64,000 nt of DNA, from contig JBBQWZ010000025.1 of assembly GCA_038210135.1 (NCBI GenBank), forward strand, positions 1 to 64,000, given 5' to 3'. The translations under genes were made by a program, and so were the position numbers. The notes under the pieces were generated by a model, which searched no databases, was not told the DNA's origin, and saw only the letters and a program-made list of their open reading frames with translations. The stretch comes from JBBQWZ01 sp038210135 (GTDB lineage Bacteria > Acidobacteriota > Terriglobia > Bryobacterales > Bryobacteraceae). Shown here one piece after another: positions 8,958 to 18,412 of the stretch; positions within the stretch are counted from its first letter, which is position 1; each line of letters begins with the position of its first letter.

Positions 8958-10219
8958 TCGCCAGCCCCTTCCGGTGTGACTCTCGAAATCTTCACTTGGT
9001 CAACGCGGCGCCCGTCGCTCGCGAGCACCTCAATCCGGACTCCATCTTTTTCCACTTTCTCTCCCTGCAGGGGCAGGTGCCCCAACCATTCCTGGACCAA
9101 GCCGCCGACGGTGGTCGATTCGGTGTCCTCAGGCGGCTTCAAATCGACTAATTCGCGCAACCGCGCGATGTCGAAGCTACCGGATACGACGAAACTGCCG
9201 TCGGATTCGTGCTTCACGTCGCGATCGGGCTCATGCTCGTCGCGAATCTCGCCAACGATTTCTTCGACCATGTCTTCGAGTGTTACCAAACCGGCCGTAT
9301 TTCCGTATTCATTCACGACGACCGCCATGTGCGCTCCGTCGTTCTGCATTTCGCGAAGCAGATCGTTGACAGGCTTGGCCTCGGGGACGATGCGGACGGG
9401 ACGCATGATGTCGCACACCAACTTCTCTTTGCGGTCGTGCTCGGAAAGCTCGAACATATCGCGGACGTGCACGAAGCCCTTGATGTCATCGATGGATTCT
9501 CCATAAACGGGAATCCGCGAGTACTGATGCGTGATCGCCATGGTGCGGAGAGCCTCCAGACTCTCATTCTCGGCGATAGCGATCATGGAAGGCCGGGAAC
9601 TCATCGCGTCTCTGACGGTCTTGTCGCCGAAAGCGACCACGCTTTGGATGAGTTTGCGGTCGTCCTCTTCAATGAGTCCTTCTTCGGTGCCGGCCTCGAT
9701 CAGCGCTTCGATATGCTCGGCCTGGCCGGGCTCTTCCTCGGGATGATGATGGTCGCCGCCGAGTTCGAACAGGGATTGGAAGAACAGCAGCGCCCACGTC
9801 AGTGGAGTGACGACCAGAAACAGGAAGCGGCAAATTGGCACGAACGGAATCAGCCAGCGCCCGCTGCTCTTGCGATACATGAGCTGTGGTAGAACATGGG
9901 CCGCGACAATCATGATGACCGAGGACGCGAGAAGCGCGGTCGCTGTCGAGTCAAAGCCGAGAATGACTCCTTCCGCGGCGAGGGCGCAAGCGAAGACGGC
10001 GATGAAAATCAAACAAGCGTGTTTGACGAGCGAAAGCGAAAGAAGGGCTTTTTCGGCTTTCAGGCCCAGATGGTCTTCGAGTGTTTCCTTAAAGAAAGCC
10101 AAAGCGGGAAATTCTCGGGTCCGAATCCTGAGCGATTCGAGATACAGCAGTTGCACGGTGCTGGTGACGAACAGCACAAAAGCGGCCGAGCCGATCAACA
10201 GCAGCAGCGCGAGGGTCAC
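8954..10219 (-). CDS. CNNM/CorC-family membrane protein with paired CBS domains
   Basis: 421 residues. The N-terminal part (about 1-150) has several hydrophobic helices, a DUF21-like transmembrane region. A CBS pair (about 190-315, from VRDAMSSRPSMIAI to YGNTAGLVTLEDMVEEIVGE) and a C-terminal CorC/HlyC domain (about 330-415) follow. The family is linked to magnesium or cobalt homeostasis and efflux. Its position between ybeY and era, overlapping each by 4 bases, matches the usual ybeX/corC context, although this is the membrane-anchored form. Confidence 0.92.
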   Translation of the reverse strand: MTLALLLLIGSAAFVLFVTSTVQLLYLESLRIRTREFPALAFFKETLEDHLGLKAEKALLSLSLVKHACLIFIAVFACALAAEGVILGFDSTATALLASSVIMIVAAHVLPQLMYRKSSGRWLIPFVPICRFLFLVVTPLTWALLFFQSLFELGGDHHHPEEEPGQAEHIEALIEAGTEEGLIEEDDRKLIQSVVAFGDKTVRDAMSSRPSMIAIAENESLEALRTMAITHQYSRIPVYGESIDDIKGFVHVRDMFELSEHDRKEKLVCDIMRPVRIVPEAKPVNDLLREMQNDGAHMAVVVNEYGNTAGLVTLEDMVEEIVGEIRDEHEPDRDVKHESDGSFVVSGSFDIARLRELVDLKPPEDTESTTVGGLVQEWLGHLPLQGEKVEKDGVRIEVLASDGRRVDQVKISRVTPEGAGE

Positions 10220-10674
10220 AGGGCGTTTCCGGATTCTGTCCGTTCGATGAGGCCAAGCGGCAAACCGAATTCCCGACGCCAGCGAGTTTCCGAACGCTGC
10301 ATTTTTCCGCCGTCGGTTTCATGATCGAAGCCTTTGAGGTGCAGCAGTCCGTGGAGCATCAGGATGCGGAGTTCGGTCGCGAGCGAATGGCCGAATTGGC
10401 GGGCTTGGACGCGCGCCCGGTCGATGGAGATGGCGATGTCACCGAGCGAGCCCTTGCGTTCGCCGGACGGAAAGGAGAGAACGTCGGTAGCATAATCGTG
10501 CTGCAAGAAATTGCGATTCAAGCGGCGCAAGGCGGCGTCGTTTTGAATTACACAAGCGAAGGGACGGCCCTTTCCAACGCGCAGGGAGAGGCCGGCGGCA
10601 AATTGGCGCAATTCCCCCTTCCGCAGCGAAGGCGGAGCCTTTTCGAATAGAACTGTACTGTCGTCGGGGGACAT
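10216..10674 (-). CDS. ybeY: Endoribonuclease YbeY (rRNA maturation factor)
   Basis: 152 residues. A zinc-dependent RNase that acts in 16S rRNA 3'-end maturation and ribosome quality control. The diagnostic motif HGLLHLKGFDHETDGGKM supplies the three zinc-binding histidines (H-x3-H-x5-H). TDVLSFPSGE is also typical. It overlaps the next gene by 4 bases and starts 9 bases after the phoH stop. Confidence 0.96.
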   Translation of the reverse strand: MSPDDSTVLFEKAPPSLRKGELRQFAAGLSLRVGKGRPFACVIQNDAALRRLNRNFLQHDYATDVLSFPSGERKGSLGDIAISIDRARVQARQFGHSLATELRILMLHGLLHLKGFDHETDGGKMQRSETRWRREFGLPLGLIERTESGNAL

Positions 10675-10683
10675 GGGAACGGA

Positions 10684-11724
10684 TCAGCCGGCCGTCTTGA
10701 TTTCGGGCGGCAGGGGCTGTTGGGCCGTTGCAGCAGCCGATGAATTCGGAAGCCGGAAGGACAACTGCCGCGCGGTCCCGTGAATCTCGGCGTGGGTCTC
10801 GTAGGCTTTTACGATCCGCTGCACGAGGCTGTTGCGAACGACGTCGCGATCGTCGAAATAGGTGAAGTTGATGGCGTCGATTCCCTTGAGAATATCGGTG
10901 ACTTCGAGCAGGCCGCTGCGCTGGGCGAAATGGAGATCGATTTGGGTGACGTCGCCGGTGACAACCATTTTCGAGTTGAAGCCCATGCGGGTGAGCACCA
11001 TCTTCATTTGCTCCGGCGTCGTATTTTGGGCTTCGTCCAAAATAATAAAGCTGTCGTTCAGTGTCCGGCCGCGCATGAACGCGAGAGGAGCGACTTCGAT
11101 CACTTGTTTTTCGAGGAGCTTTTCCACCTTTTCGACTTCGATCATGTCGTAGAGGGCGTCGTAGAGCGGACGGAGGTAGGGATCGATTTTTTCCTGGACG
11201 GTACCGGGGAGGAAGCCAAGTCGCTCGCCGGCTTCGACTGCCGGACGGGTCAGGATGATGCGGCTGACCTTTTTGTTGAGCAGCGCATTCACGGCCATGG
11301 CGACGGCAAGATAGGTTTTGCCGGTTCCGGCGGGACCGATGCCGAATACGAGTTCATGCCGCTCCATGGCTTCGAGGTATTTACGCTGGTTGATGGTCTT
11401 GGCAGCCAGCGTCTTCTTGCCGAACGTGCGCTGTTTACCGCCTTCGACGAGGCCGCGCAAAGTGGTCCCCGCGTCGGCGAGCGCCAATTTGAGGTGGCTA
11501 TTCAGATCCCCATTGTGGAAGGCGTGTCCTTCCTTGATGAGGGCGGCGAAATCCGTGAGGATTCCTTGGGCGCGCTGTACGTTCGCGTCGTCGCCTTCGA
11601 TTTCAATGGAGTCGTTCAACAGGCGCGTCTTGACGTTCAATCCGCCTTCGAGCAGCCTGATGTTTTCATCTCGAGTGCCAAAAAGCGACTCGATTCCACG
11701 GCCTATCTGAACGCTAGCTTTCAT
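10684..11724 (-). CDS. phoH: PhoH-family ATPase
   Basis: 346 residues. An N-terminal nucleic-acid-binding region (about 1-110) precedes the PhoH ATPase domain with Walker A GPAGTGKT, LTRPAVEAGERLGFLPG, and Walker B IILDEAQNTTPEQMK. PhoH-like proteins are thought to act in RNA metabolism with YbeY, which is the next gene here. It is the first gene of the four-gene operon. A weak promoter candidate (TTGCAA at 11905-11910, TATCAT on the minus strand at 11884-11889, 15-base spacer) lies in the 261-base gap upstream. Confidence 0.96.
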   Translation of the reverse strand: MKASVQIGRGIESLFGTRDENIRLLEGGLNVKTRLLNDSIEIEGDDANVQRAQGILTDFAALIKEGHAFHNGDLNSHLKLALADAGTTLRGLVEGGKQRTFGKKTLAAKTINQRKYLEAMERHELVFGIGPAGTGKTYLAVAMAVNALLNKKVSRIILTRPAVEAGERLGFLPGTVQEKIDPYLRPLYDALYDMIEVEKVEKLLEKQVIEVAPLAFMRGRTLNDSFIILDEAQNTTPEQMKMVLTRMGFNSKMVVTGDVTQIDLHFAQRSGLLEVTDILKGIDAINFTYFDDRDVVRNSLVQRIVKAYETHAEIHGTARQLSFRLPNSSAAATAQQPLPPEIKTAG

Positions 11725-11985
11725 TGATTATGTAATGGGAATGGCGAGAGGGCGTCGCGCAGAGAGCGGGATCGCCGGAGTCTTGGGAAGAGGTCAGAAA
11801 TTCATTTGGACGCGCAAGGGGGTGGTGGAACGGAACTTCGAGTGACGGGATCGAGCGCCAAAGGCTCGTGAACATCTACGGCCATGATATCAAAAAACCC
11901 GAAATTGCAATGCGCAGAATTATGATTTTTTGATGGCGAACCGGGCGGCTTGGTTCGAGCTTCTAAGCTCTTGGTTTTTTGAGGG

Positions 11986-12609
11986 TTAGGCCATTAGAGT
12001 GGCTTCGCCGTGGCGTCCCTGGTACTTATGGAGGCGATTTCGCAGCTCCATACGCGCCCGGAGCAAGCGGCTTTTTGCCGCCGCGACGGAAATGCCGAGC
12101 TGCTGGGCAACCACCGTCATCGGAAGTTCCTGGACCTCGCGGAGCAGGAAAACGCGGCGCAGCAGCGGCGGAATGCGGGCGATTTCTTTGCGGAGGACTG
12201 CACCGATTTCGACGTTTCCAAACCGCACTTCGGGCGTCTCGCGAAGGTCGCGGAGATCAAAAGGACGGGATTCTTCCTCGCCGGCGGCGACGTCTTCAAC
12301 GTATACGAGACGGGCGCGGCGCCTCTGGCGGAGCACCATCAGGCATTGATTCACGACGATGCGGCTCATCCAGGTGGAGAATTTGGCTTCGTGCTGGAAC
12401 TGCCGAATATGCTCAAATGCCTTCCAAAGGGCGTTCTGCACTTCGTCCTCGGCATCCTGCCGATCGCGAAGAATCGACATCGCGGTTTTGAGGCACGACG
12501 GCTGAAAACGGCGGATCAACTCGCTAAACGCGAGGTGGTCTCCGGCTTGCGCCGCGGTCACCAAATCGACGTCCGGCCAACTTAAATATTCCGTCGCTAC
12601 TGGTGACAT
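11986..12609 (-). CDS. ECF-type RNA polymerase sigma factor
   Basis: 207 residues. Sigma region 2 (about 18-85) includes AFSELIRRFQPSCLKTAMSI, DAEDEVQNALWKAF and FSTWMSRIVVNQCL; region 4 (about 140-195) includes RIPPLLRRVFLLREVQ and GISVAAAKSRLLRARMEL. There is no obvious anti-sigma factor beside it. It is divergent from an XRE-cupin regulator across a 117-base gap. The regulon is not deducible from the window. Confidence 0.93.
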   Translation of the reverse strand: MSPVATEYLSWPDVDLVTAAQAGDHLAFSELIRRFQPSCLKTAMSILRDRQDAEDEVQNALWKAFEHIRQFQHEAKFSTWMSRIVVNQCLMVLRQRRRARLVYVEDVAAGEEESRPFDLRDLRETPEVRFGNVEIGAVLRKEIARIPPLLRRVFLLREVQELPMTVVAQQLGISVAAAKSRLLRARMELRNRLHKYQGRHGEATLMA

Positions 12610-12726
12610 GGCATCTCCACCTTCGACGCTATCAACGGAAGGGCTGCTTGCCTAGATGGTGGGGACAGATGACTTCAGTAGCACGCAATACTTGTGCCAT
12701 ATATTAAGTGCAGCTAAACTGACTTT

Positions 12727-13335
12727 ATGGCGAATGAGACTGGTGAACAAACAATTCACCGGGTGCTGGCGGCGTACCAGATCGGCGGAAAACTACGCCA
12801 ACTGCGAATGAAGAAGAAGATCGCGCTAGCGGATTTAGGCAAACACACGGGACTTTCCGCATCGATGCTTTCGCAGCTCGAGAACGGAAAGCTGGTACCT
12901 ACGCTGCCGACTCTGGCACGCATTGCGATGGTCTTCGATGTGGGTGTCGATCATTTTTTTCACAACAAACGTGCCCGACGGCCTTTCGCTCTGGTGCGAT
13001 CGAACGAGCGGATTCGCTTCCCGGATCGCGCCGACTCTCCGCACCCGAATTTCTTTTTTGAGTGCCTTGCCTATGCATCGCCGGACAAACGTTTCCAGGC
13101 GTACCTGGCGGAGTTCCCGAAGCGGAATCCGAAGGAGGTCAGCGAGCATTTGCATGACGGCGCCGAATTCCTGCACCTGCTCGAAGGCACGCTCGAAATC
13201 AGTTATCAGGACGAGTCGTACCTGCTGAAGGCCGGCGACAGCGTATACTTCGACGCGAACGAACCGCACTCGTACCGGGGCACCAGCAAGGTGCCGGTGA
13301 AAGCCCTTGTGGTAACGATGCTGGCCGAGCGTTAG
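12727..13335 (+). CDS. XRE-family transcriptional regulator with C-terminal cupin domain
   Basis: 202 residues. The N-terminal helix-turn-helix (about 18-75) contains LRQLRMKKKIALADLGKHTG and SASMLSQLENGKLVPTLPTL. A C-terminal cupin barrel (about 125-200) contains EHLHDGAEFLHLLEGTLEI and LKAGDSVYFDANEPHSY, with metal- or ligand-binding histidines. Such regulators usually control small-molecule catabolism or sense polyamines and similar ligands. The ligand here is unknown. It is followed 30 bases later by a secreted protein gene on the same strand. Confidence 0.92.
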   Translation: MANETGEQTIHRVLAAYQIGGKLRQLRMKKKIALADLGKHTGLSASMLSQLENGKLVPTLPTLARIAMVFDVGVDHFFHNKRARRPFALVRSNERIRFPDRADSPHPNFFFECLAYASPDKRFQAYLAEFPKRNPKEVSEHLHDGAEFLHLLEGTLEISYQDESYLLKAGDSVYFDANEPHSYRGTSKVPVKALVVTMLAER

Positions 13336-13365
13336 GCGTAAGTGGCAGCGCGCTATCCTGATCGC

Positions 13366-15093
13366 ATGAGCGGAGCCGCGTGCCTGCGGGGCGCACTTTT
13401 CCTCGCCGCCTTTTCCATGCGGATCTTCGCCGCCGACTGGACGGAGTACCGGTCCGGCCCTTTCCACGTATTTTCGAACGCGGGCGACAAGGCTGCGCGA
13501 GAGAAGCTCACCGAGCTGGAGCAGTTCCGCTTCGCGTTCGGAGCTATGTACGGCAAGAAGGATCTGAAAACACTCTGGCCGGTCCACTTCGTCCTGTTCG
13601 CGAACCGGAAAGAGTATTCGCCGTACGCGCTGCCTGAGGCGTACGCGGAAGGGCGGGCGGCCACACTGGCTTCCTGGACCGCTGACACGCCGATTCCCGC
13701 GGAGTATCATCGCGCGCTCGGGCGCCTGCTGATGGAGGCGAACTGCAACCGGCTTCCGGCAGAAATCGAGAATGCGCTGCTCGATCTCCTTTCGACGCTG
13801 AAAGTTCAGGCGACGCGTATCACGATCGGCGAACCGCCTCCCGCGGCACAACGCACGAAGGTTTGGGCCAAGCTCCATTTGTTCGCGACCAATCCGGATT
13901 ACACGGGCCGGCTTCGAGTGTTTCTTTCGAATCTGGAGCAGGGTGGAGACGAAGGTTTGGCGAGCCGAAATGCGTTCGACAAGCCCAAAGCGGCAATCGA
14001 CAAGATCGTGGACGCGTACTTCGCGGCGGGCAAATTCGAAACGACTTCAAGTTCCGGCTTCGCGATTAATCCAGCGAAAGACTACATCGAAGTGCGACTG
14101 GGCAAAGACACACCCAAAGTGCTGCTAGGGGATCTGCTGTTGGCTGCCGGCAAACCGGCGGAGGCCAAGAAGATGTACACGGGCACGGAGTCGGTCGAGG
14201 CGCAGGAGGGCCTGGGGCTGGTCGCCATGGCGGAGAAGAATACGGCGGAGGCTTACAAGCTGCTTGACTTGGCCACGACAGCAAAAACGAAAAGCGCGCG
14301 GGCATGGATGGCGCTTGGCATGGTGGAGTCCAACCCTGGAAAGGCGGCTGGCTTTATCAGCGAAGCGACGACGTTGAATCCGCTGTGGGCCGAGCCATGG
14401 GTACGGTTGGCGAAGCTCGAAACGGCGAAGGCAAGGATCGCGTTCGATTGGAAGCAGGCTGCGACGCGATCTCCCCGGAATTCCGGATACTGGGTTCGGT
14501 ATGCGGAAACGGCGATCGAAGCGAGTCTTTTCGCGGAGGCCGGCAAAGCATGGATCTTGGCAGAGAAGGCTGGGGCGGGTCCGGCAGAGCGGGAACGCAT
14601 CCATGAATTGCGCATGAAGACTGAAGAACAGCGCGCGGAGTATGAGGCGGCGGAACGCAAGCGGGCAGCCGATGAGAGGGTCCGCGAACTCGAAGATCTG
14701 AAGTCGCGCGCCCGGGCGGAAGTCCACGCCGCGGAGGAAGCGGCCAATCGGCGGTTGTCCGATAAGGCGGGTGGCGCTCCGGTGCCCACGGCCGTGGAGC
14801 AATGGTTCAGTGAAACGGCCGGCGATAACCAAGCGATCGGAATGCTCGAGAACATCGACTGCGGGAAGGGCGCAGTGCGCTTGGCCGTCCGCGTGGACAA
14901 AAAGATTTCCTACATTCTTGTGCGCGACCTGGCTACCGTTCCGCTGAAGGGCGCGGCGGCGCTGGGATGCGGCGTACAGAAGCCGGCGCGCGAGGTTGCA
15001 GTTGGCTATGCGGCGAAGCCCGACGCGAAGACAGCGACCATTGGGGAAGCGCTGTCCATCGAGTTCAAGGAAATCGCGAAAGCGAAACCGTAG
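13366..15093 (+). CDS. Exported TPR-like protein of unknown function
   Basis: 575 residues. A signal peptide (residues 1-22, ending RIFAA) is followed by a region beginning DWTEYRSGPFHVFSN, reminiscent of the N-terminus of DUF1570/gluzincin-like Acidobacteria proteins, but no HExxH motif is visible. Helical repeat-like segments (about 250-430, for example LLGDLLLAAGKPAEAKKMY) look like TPRs. A charged coiled-coil segment follows (about 425-475, rich in Glu/Arg/Ala), then a C-terminal beta-rich part. The start ATG 13366 fits the signal peptide; GTG 13342 would add 8 residues. Function not recognised. Confidence 0.8.
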   Translation: MSGAACLRGALFLAAFSMRIFAADWTEYRSGPFHVFSNAGDKAAREKLTELEQFRFAFGAMYGKKDLKTLWPVHFVLFANRKEYSPYALPEAYAEGRAATLASWTADTPIPAEYHRALGRLLMEANCNRLPAEIENALLDLLSTLKVQATRITIGEPPPAAQRTKVWAKLHLFATNPDYTGRLRVFLSNLEQGGDEGLASRNAFDKPKAAIDKIVDAYFAAGKFETTSSSGFAINPAKDYIEVRLGKDTPKVLLGDLLLAAGKPAEAKKMYTGTESVEAQEGLGLVAMAEKNTAEAYKLLDLATTAKTKSARAWMALGMVESNPGKAAGFISEATTLNPLWAEPWVRLAKLETAKARIAFDWKQAATRSPRNSGYWVRYAETAIEASLFAEAGKAWILAEKAGAGPAERERIHELRMKTEEQRAEYEAAERKRAADERVRELEDLKSRARAEVHAAEEAANRRLSDKAGGAPVPTAVEQWFSETAGDNQAIGMLENIDCGKGAVRLAVRVDKKISYILVRDLATVPLKGAAALGCGVQKPAREVAVGYAAKPDAKTATIGEALSIEFKEIAKAKP

Positions 15094-15177
15094 CTTTTCC
15101 TGTTGCTTTCGGATGCACACGGGCCAGAGGCCTATGCCACAAGGATGCTGGCCGAGGTCGAATTCGACCGAACAGCG

Positions 15178-16602
15178 TTATTTGTCGCGATAATTCAGGG
15201 GCGGCTTGGCATCCGCCGGGATGCGCGAGCGGTACTCCGAACCACCGGTCTGCTTCTTGAAATCCGCTTTCGCGGCGGCCACGAGTTTGGGGTCTGTGAG
15301 TAGATCGACGAGCGAAAGAGACAGCGTCTTGGCGGCAACCATCATGCCTTTGCGGCCGATCGTCGAACCGGCGCAGGCGGTCGATTGCCAACTGTGCCCG
15401 GGAGTTCCGGGCACGAACGTTGCGGTCGTGAACTGGGCCGTAGGAACCAGCCAACTAACGTCCGCGACATCGGTGGATCCGCCGGCCGCCTCACCGCGGA
15501 AGATCTCGTAGACCGATTCCTGGCTGCCAATTCCATCGCTGGGTTTCTCGAAAAATGTCTTCGAAAGTGTTTCGGCGAAGGCTTTTTCTTCTGGCGTGTA
15601 TTTGAAGCCGCCGACTTTTCTGAGGTTGCGATCGAGTAGGCTGACGAGTTCGTTGTTGTTCAGAAGATTGTAGACGCTGCCGATGATGCCGAACTCCATT
15701 TTCGTTCCGGTGCCGAGCGCGCCCGCTTCGGCGCATTTCACGACGCGCGCCCAAATACCATCGAGCGTGGGCATTTGCGGATGGCGGGCGTACATATAGA
15801 TTTCCGAGAAATCGGGGACGACGTTGGGAGCGCCGCCGCCGTTGGTGATGATGTAGTGCATCCGAGTTTCCTGCGGGACGTGCTCGCGCAGCATCTCGGT
15901 GCAATGGGCCATCAGTAGCAGGCCGTCGAGAGCGGAGCGTCCCTTGTCTGGATTTCCGGAAGCGTGCGCGGACAATCCGTGGAAACGGAATTTGGCGTTT
16001 ATGTTTGCGAGTGACGAACCAACGGAGACTTGATTTTTCGATCCGGGGTGCCAGGTGATCATGGCGTCCACACTTTGAAACGCGCCGGACCGCGCCATAA
16101 ACACTTTGCCTGCACCACCCTCTTCCGCCGGGGTTCCGTAGAACTTGAGGGTGCCCGGGAGCTTGTTCTGCTCCAGGTATTCCTTGGCGGCAATCGCGGC
16201 GGCCATCGAAGCGACGCCGAACAAATTGTGTCCGCAGCCATGGCCTGGCGCGCCTTCAAGGCGAGGCCTCTTGTCGGGTACGGAATCCTGCGAGAGACCC
16301 GGCAGCGCGTCGAATTCGCCCATGATTCCGATCACCGGACTTCCGGAGCCCCAGGTCGCGGAGAAGGCGGTGGGGATGCCGGCGAGATTTTCCTCGACAC
16401 GGAATCCGGCCTTCCGAAGTTCATCGCGCAATAGCGCGGAGGACTGCTTTTCTTTGTAGCCGACCTCGGCCCACTCCCAGATCTGGCGCGACATCTGGCC
16501 GTAGCGCGGCGCCAGATCGTCGAGCTTGCGAATCATCGAATCTTTGTCCGCGGCAGGAAGAAAAGCGGGCACGGCGAGGAGAAGGATCAGCCATTGCTTC
16601 AT
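15178..16602 (-). CDS. Exported M20-family amidohydrolase (AbgB-like)
   Basis: 474 residues with a signal peptide (MKQWLILLLAVPAFLPAA). The M20D metallopeptidase core shows GHGCGHNLFG, TPAEEGGAGK, ITWHPGSKN and a late TPGHSWQ, which supply the usual Cys/His/Glu metal ligands. The dimerisation insert contains FHGLSAHASGNPDKGRSALD. The closest well-known relatives are p-aminobenzoyl-glutamate hydrolase subunit B and related amidohydrolases. The substrate is probably an amide or N-acyl amino acid in the periplasm. It lies 41 bases upstream of nothing on its own strand except the end of the kinase gene, and is convergent with the preceding plus-strand gene. Confidence 0.88.
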   Translation of the reverse strand: MKQWLILLLAVPAFLPAADKDSMIRKLDDLAPRYGQMSRQIWEWAEVGYKEKQSSALLRDELRKAGFRVEENLAGIPTAFSATWGSGSPVIGIMGEFDALPGLSQDSVPDKRPRLEGAPGHGCGHNLFGVASMAAAIAAKEYLEQNKLPGTLKFYGTPAEEGGAGKVFMARSGAFQSVDAMITWHPGSKNQVSVGSSLANINAKFRFHGLSAHASGNPDKGRSALDGLLLMAHCTEMLREHVPQETRMHYIITNGGGAPNVVPDFSEIYMYARHPQMPTLDGIWARVVKCAEAGALGTGTKMEFGIIGSVYNLLNNNELVSLLDRNLRKVGGFKYTPEEKAFAETLSKTFFEKPSDGIGSQESVYEIFRGEAAGGSTDVADVSWLVPTAQFTTATFVPGTPGHSWQSTACAGSTIGRKGMMVAAKTLSLSLVDLLTDPKLVAAAKADFKKQTGGSEYRSRIPADAKPPLNYRDK

Positions 16603-16643
16603 GGTAATGAGGCTTATGGTAGCAGCAGATTCGCAGGCGAGGA

Positions 16644-18380
16644 TTACTGTTTCGGAGCGTCTTTCACGCAGCGGAATCCGATGTCGTCGGATGCGAAGCG
16701 TTCCGGTATCGGCGCATACTCGTACGCCACGGCCGCGGCCAGAGGCGTGTTGTAAGATCCGCCGCGGATCTGATACCAGCGTTCGGAGGACGCGGGCGGC
16801 GGCTGCAAGAGTTTGGCGAATCGTTCGGCGGCGACTGAGCTAGGCGTGACGGCGGTATCGACGAGCTCGAAGACATTTCCCGCCATGTTGCAGGCACCAT
16901 ACGGACTCAGCGAATTCGAGAAGGATGAAGCGACCGGCAGAAGCTGGTGAGTGATCGACGGGTTGTCACTAACGTTTGCGTTCTCGGGTTTCGGATCGTT
17001 GCCCCAGGGATACGAATATCCTCTCGAACCGCGGGCAGCCTTCTCCCATTCCTGCGCCGATGGCAGGCGCTTGCCGGCCCACTTCGCGAAGGCTCTCGCT
17101 TCGGCCATGGGAATGTTCACGGCCGGAAGATCGGGCATGCCGGCGGGCACGCCGCGCCCGGTCGCCTTGCAGAATTCCGCATAGATCGCGTTCGAGACTT
17201 CCGTGCGATCGATGTAATACGCGGGCAGTTCGACCGGCTTGTTCTCGGCGCCGAATGGAAACGAACCGGCCGCCACGAGGATCATCACGCCGGTCTGGTC
17301 GGAGAGCGTCGCGGGTGGCGTGACCGCTGACTTGGTTTCTTTCTTACCGTCGTTGCCGCCGTCGGGACGCGGCCAGAATACGTAGGCGGCTCCAGCAGCG
17401 ACCAAGAGTACGAAGGCCGCTAGGATCGGAATCCAGATTTTGCTTGCGCTGGATTTGGCAGGCGAAGCCTGCTGCGGAGTAGGTGTTTGATATTGCTGCT
17501 GCGGTGGAACCTGATGCTGCCAGTTCTGCGGTATCGACGATACGGAGCGCGTATGCGAAGACGCATCGGCGTTGGAGAGACGCTGAATTTCAGCGGCGAC
17601 TTCCGCGAAGTTCCCGAAGCGGTCTTCGGGCTTCTTCGCCGTGCATTTCAGGATCAGGCCGCGGACCGCGGAAGGAACACCGGCGCGTTCGAGTGGAACA
17701 GCATCGACCGGCGCGTTCAGAATCTGGAAGAACAAGCTCTCGATGGAGTCGCTTTCAAAGGGGCGCGCGCCGGTCATCAATTCGTAAACCAGAACACCAT
17801 ATGAATAGATGTCAACCGAGGTGGTGATGTTCTTGCCTAAGACTTGTTCGGGCGCCATGTAATACGGCGTCCCCATGGACATTCCGGTTTTGGTGAGCGA
17901 CAGATCTTTGGTCTTCGCGATGCCGAAGTCCATCAGTTTGACCTTGCCGTTCTGATCGACGTGGATGTTCTCGGGCTTGATGTCGCGATGGATGATGCCC
18001 TGCTGGTGGATGAAGCCGAGGGCCTGGGCGACTCCGTAGGCGAGAAGTAGACGGTCGCCGATGGAGCCGCCGCGATTTTCCTTGATGCGGGCCCGGAGAT
18101 CTTCGCCGCGCAGGTACTCCATCACCATGTAGGGGCGGCCCTGCTCTTCGCCGTAGTCGTACACGGCGACGATATTTTCGTGCTGCATGCCGCCGGCGAG
18201 GCGGGCTTCGTGCAGGAAGCGTGTTTTGGTTTGCGAATCGGCTGCGCCTTGCACGGTGAGGATTTTGACGACGACGGTTCTGCCGATTACCGTATCGCGC
18301 GCCCGGTAGACTTCGGACATGCCTCCACCGAGGAAGTCCAAAAGCTCGTATTTTCCAACGCGAGCGGGCAATTGCATCAT
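16644..18380 (-). CDS. Ser/Thr protein kinase fused to a formylglycine-generating-enzyme-like domain (PpkA-type)
   Basis: 578 residues. The cytoplasmic kinase domain (about 10-270) has the glycine loop GGGMSEVYRA, Lys39 in VVVKIL, Glu58, HRDIKPEN with Asp133, DFG with Asp151, and the activation segment GTPYYMAPEQ. A Gln/Pro/Ser-rich linker leads to one transmembrane helix (about 315-336). The periplasmic part (about 360-575) is a sulfatase-modifying-factor/FGE-like fold (IDRTEVSNAIYAEFCK, WAGKRLPSAQEWEKAARG, YGACNMAGNVFEL, IRGGSY, DIGFRC). Kinases of this layout accompany T6SS genes (PpkA type) and activate secretion by threonine phosphorylation. It is the last gene of the minus-strand T6SS run, 32 bases after the second kinase. 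A PP2C phosphatase partner is not in the window. Confidence 0.92.
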   Translation of the reverse strand: MMQLPARVGKYELLDFLGGGMSEVYRARDTVIGRTVVVKILTVQGAADSQTKTRFLHEARLAGGMQHENIVAVYDYGEEQGRPYMVMEYLRGEDLRARIKENRGGSIGDRLLLAYGVAQALGFIHQQGIIHRDIKPENIHVDQNGKVKLMDFGIAKTKDLSLTKTGMSMGTPYYMAPEQVLGKNITTSVDIYSYGVLVYELMTGARPFESDSIESLFFQILNAPVDAVPLERAGVPSAVRGLILKCTAKKPEDRFGNFAEVAAEIQRLSNADASSHTRSVSSIPQNWQHQVPPQQQYQTPTPQQASPAKSSASKIWIPILAAFVLLVAAGAAYVFWPRPDGGNDGKKETKSAVTPPATLSDQTGVMILVAAGSFPFGAENKPVELPAYYIDRTEVSNAIYAEFCKATGRGVPAGMPDLPAVNIPMAEARAFAKWAGKRLPSAQEWEKAARGSRGYSYPWGNDPKPENANVSDNPSITHQLLPVASSFSNSLSPYGACNMAGNVFELVDTAVTPSSVAAERFAKLLQPPPASSERWYQIRGGSYNTPLAAAVAYEYAPIPERFASDDIGFRCVKDAPKQ

Positions 18381-18412
18381 CTAGTTGCCACGGCGAGGGC
18401 GACGGAACATGT

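Noticed and set aside
11930..11985. Possible terminator downstream of the ECF sigma gene (GAGCTT/AAGCTC inverted repeat)
   Set aside because: The loop would be only two bases and the T-run is poorly placed; not convincing.
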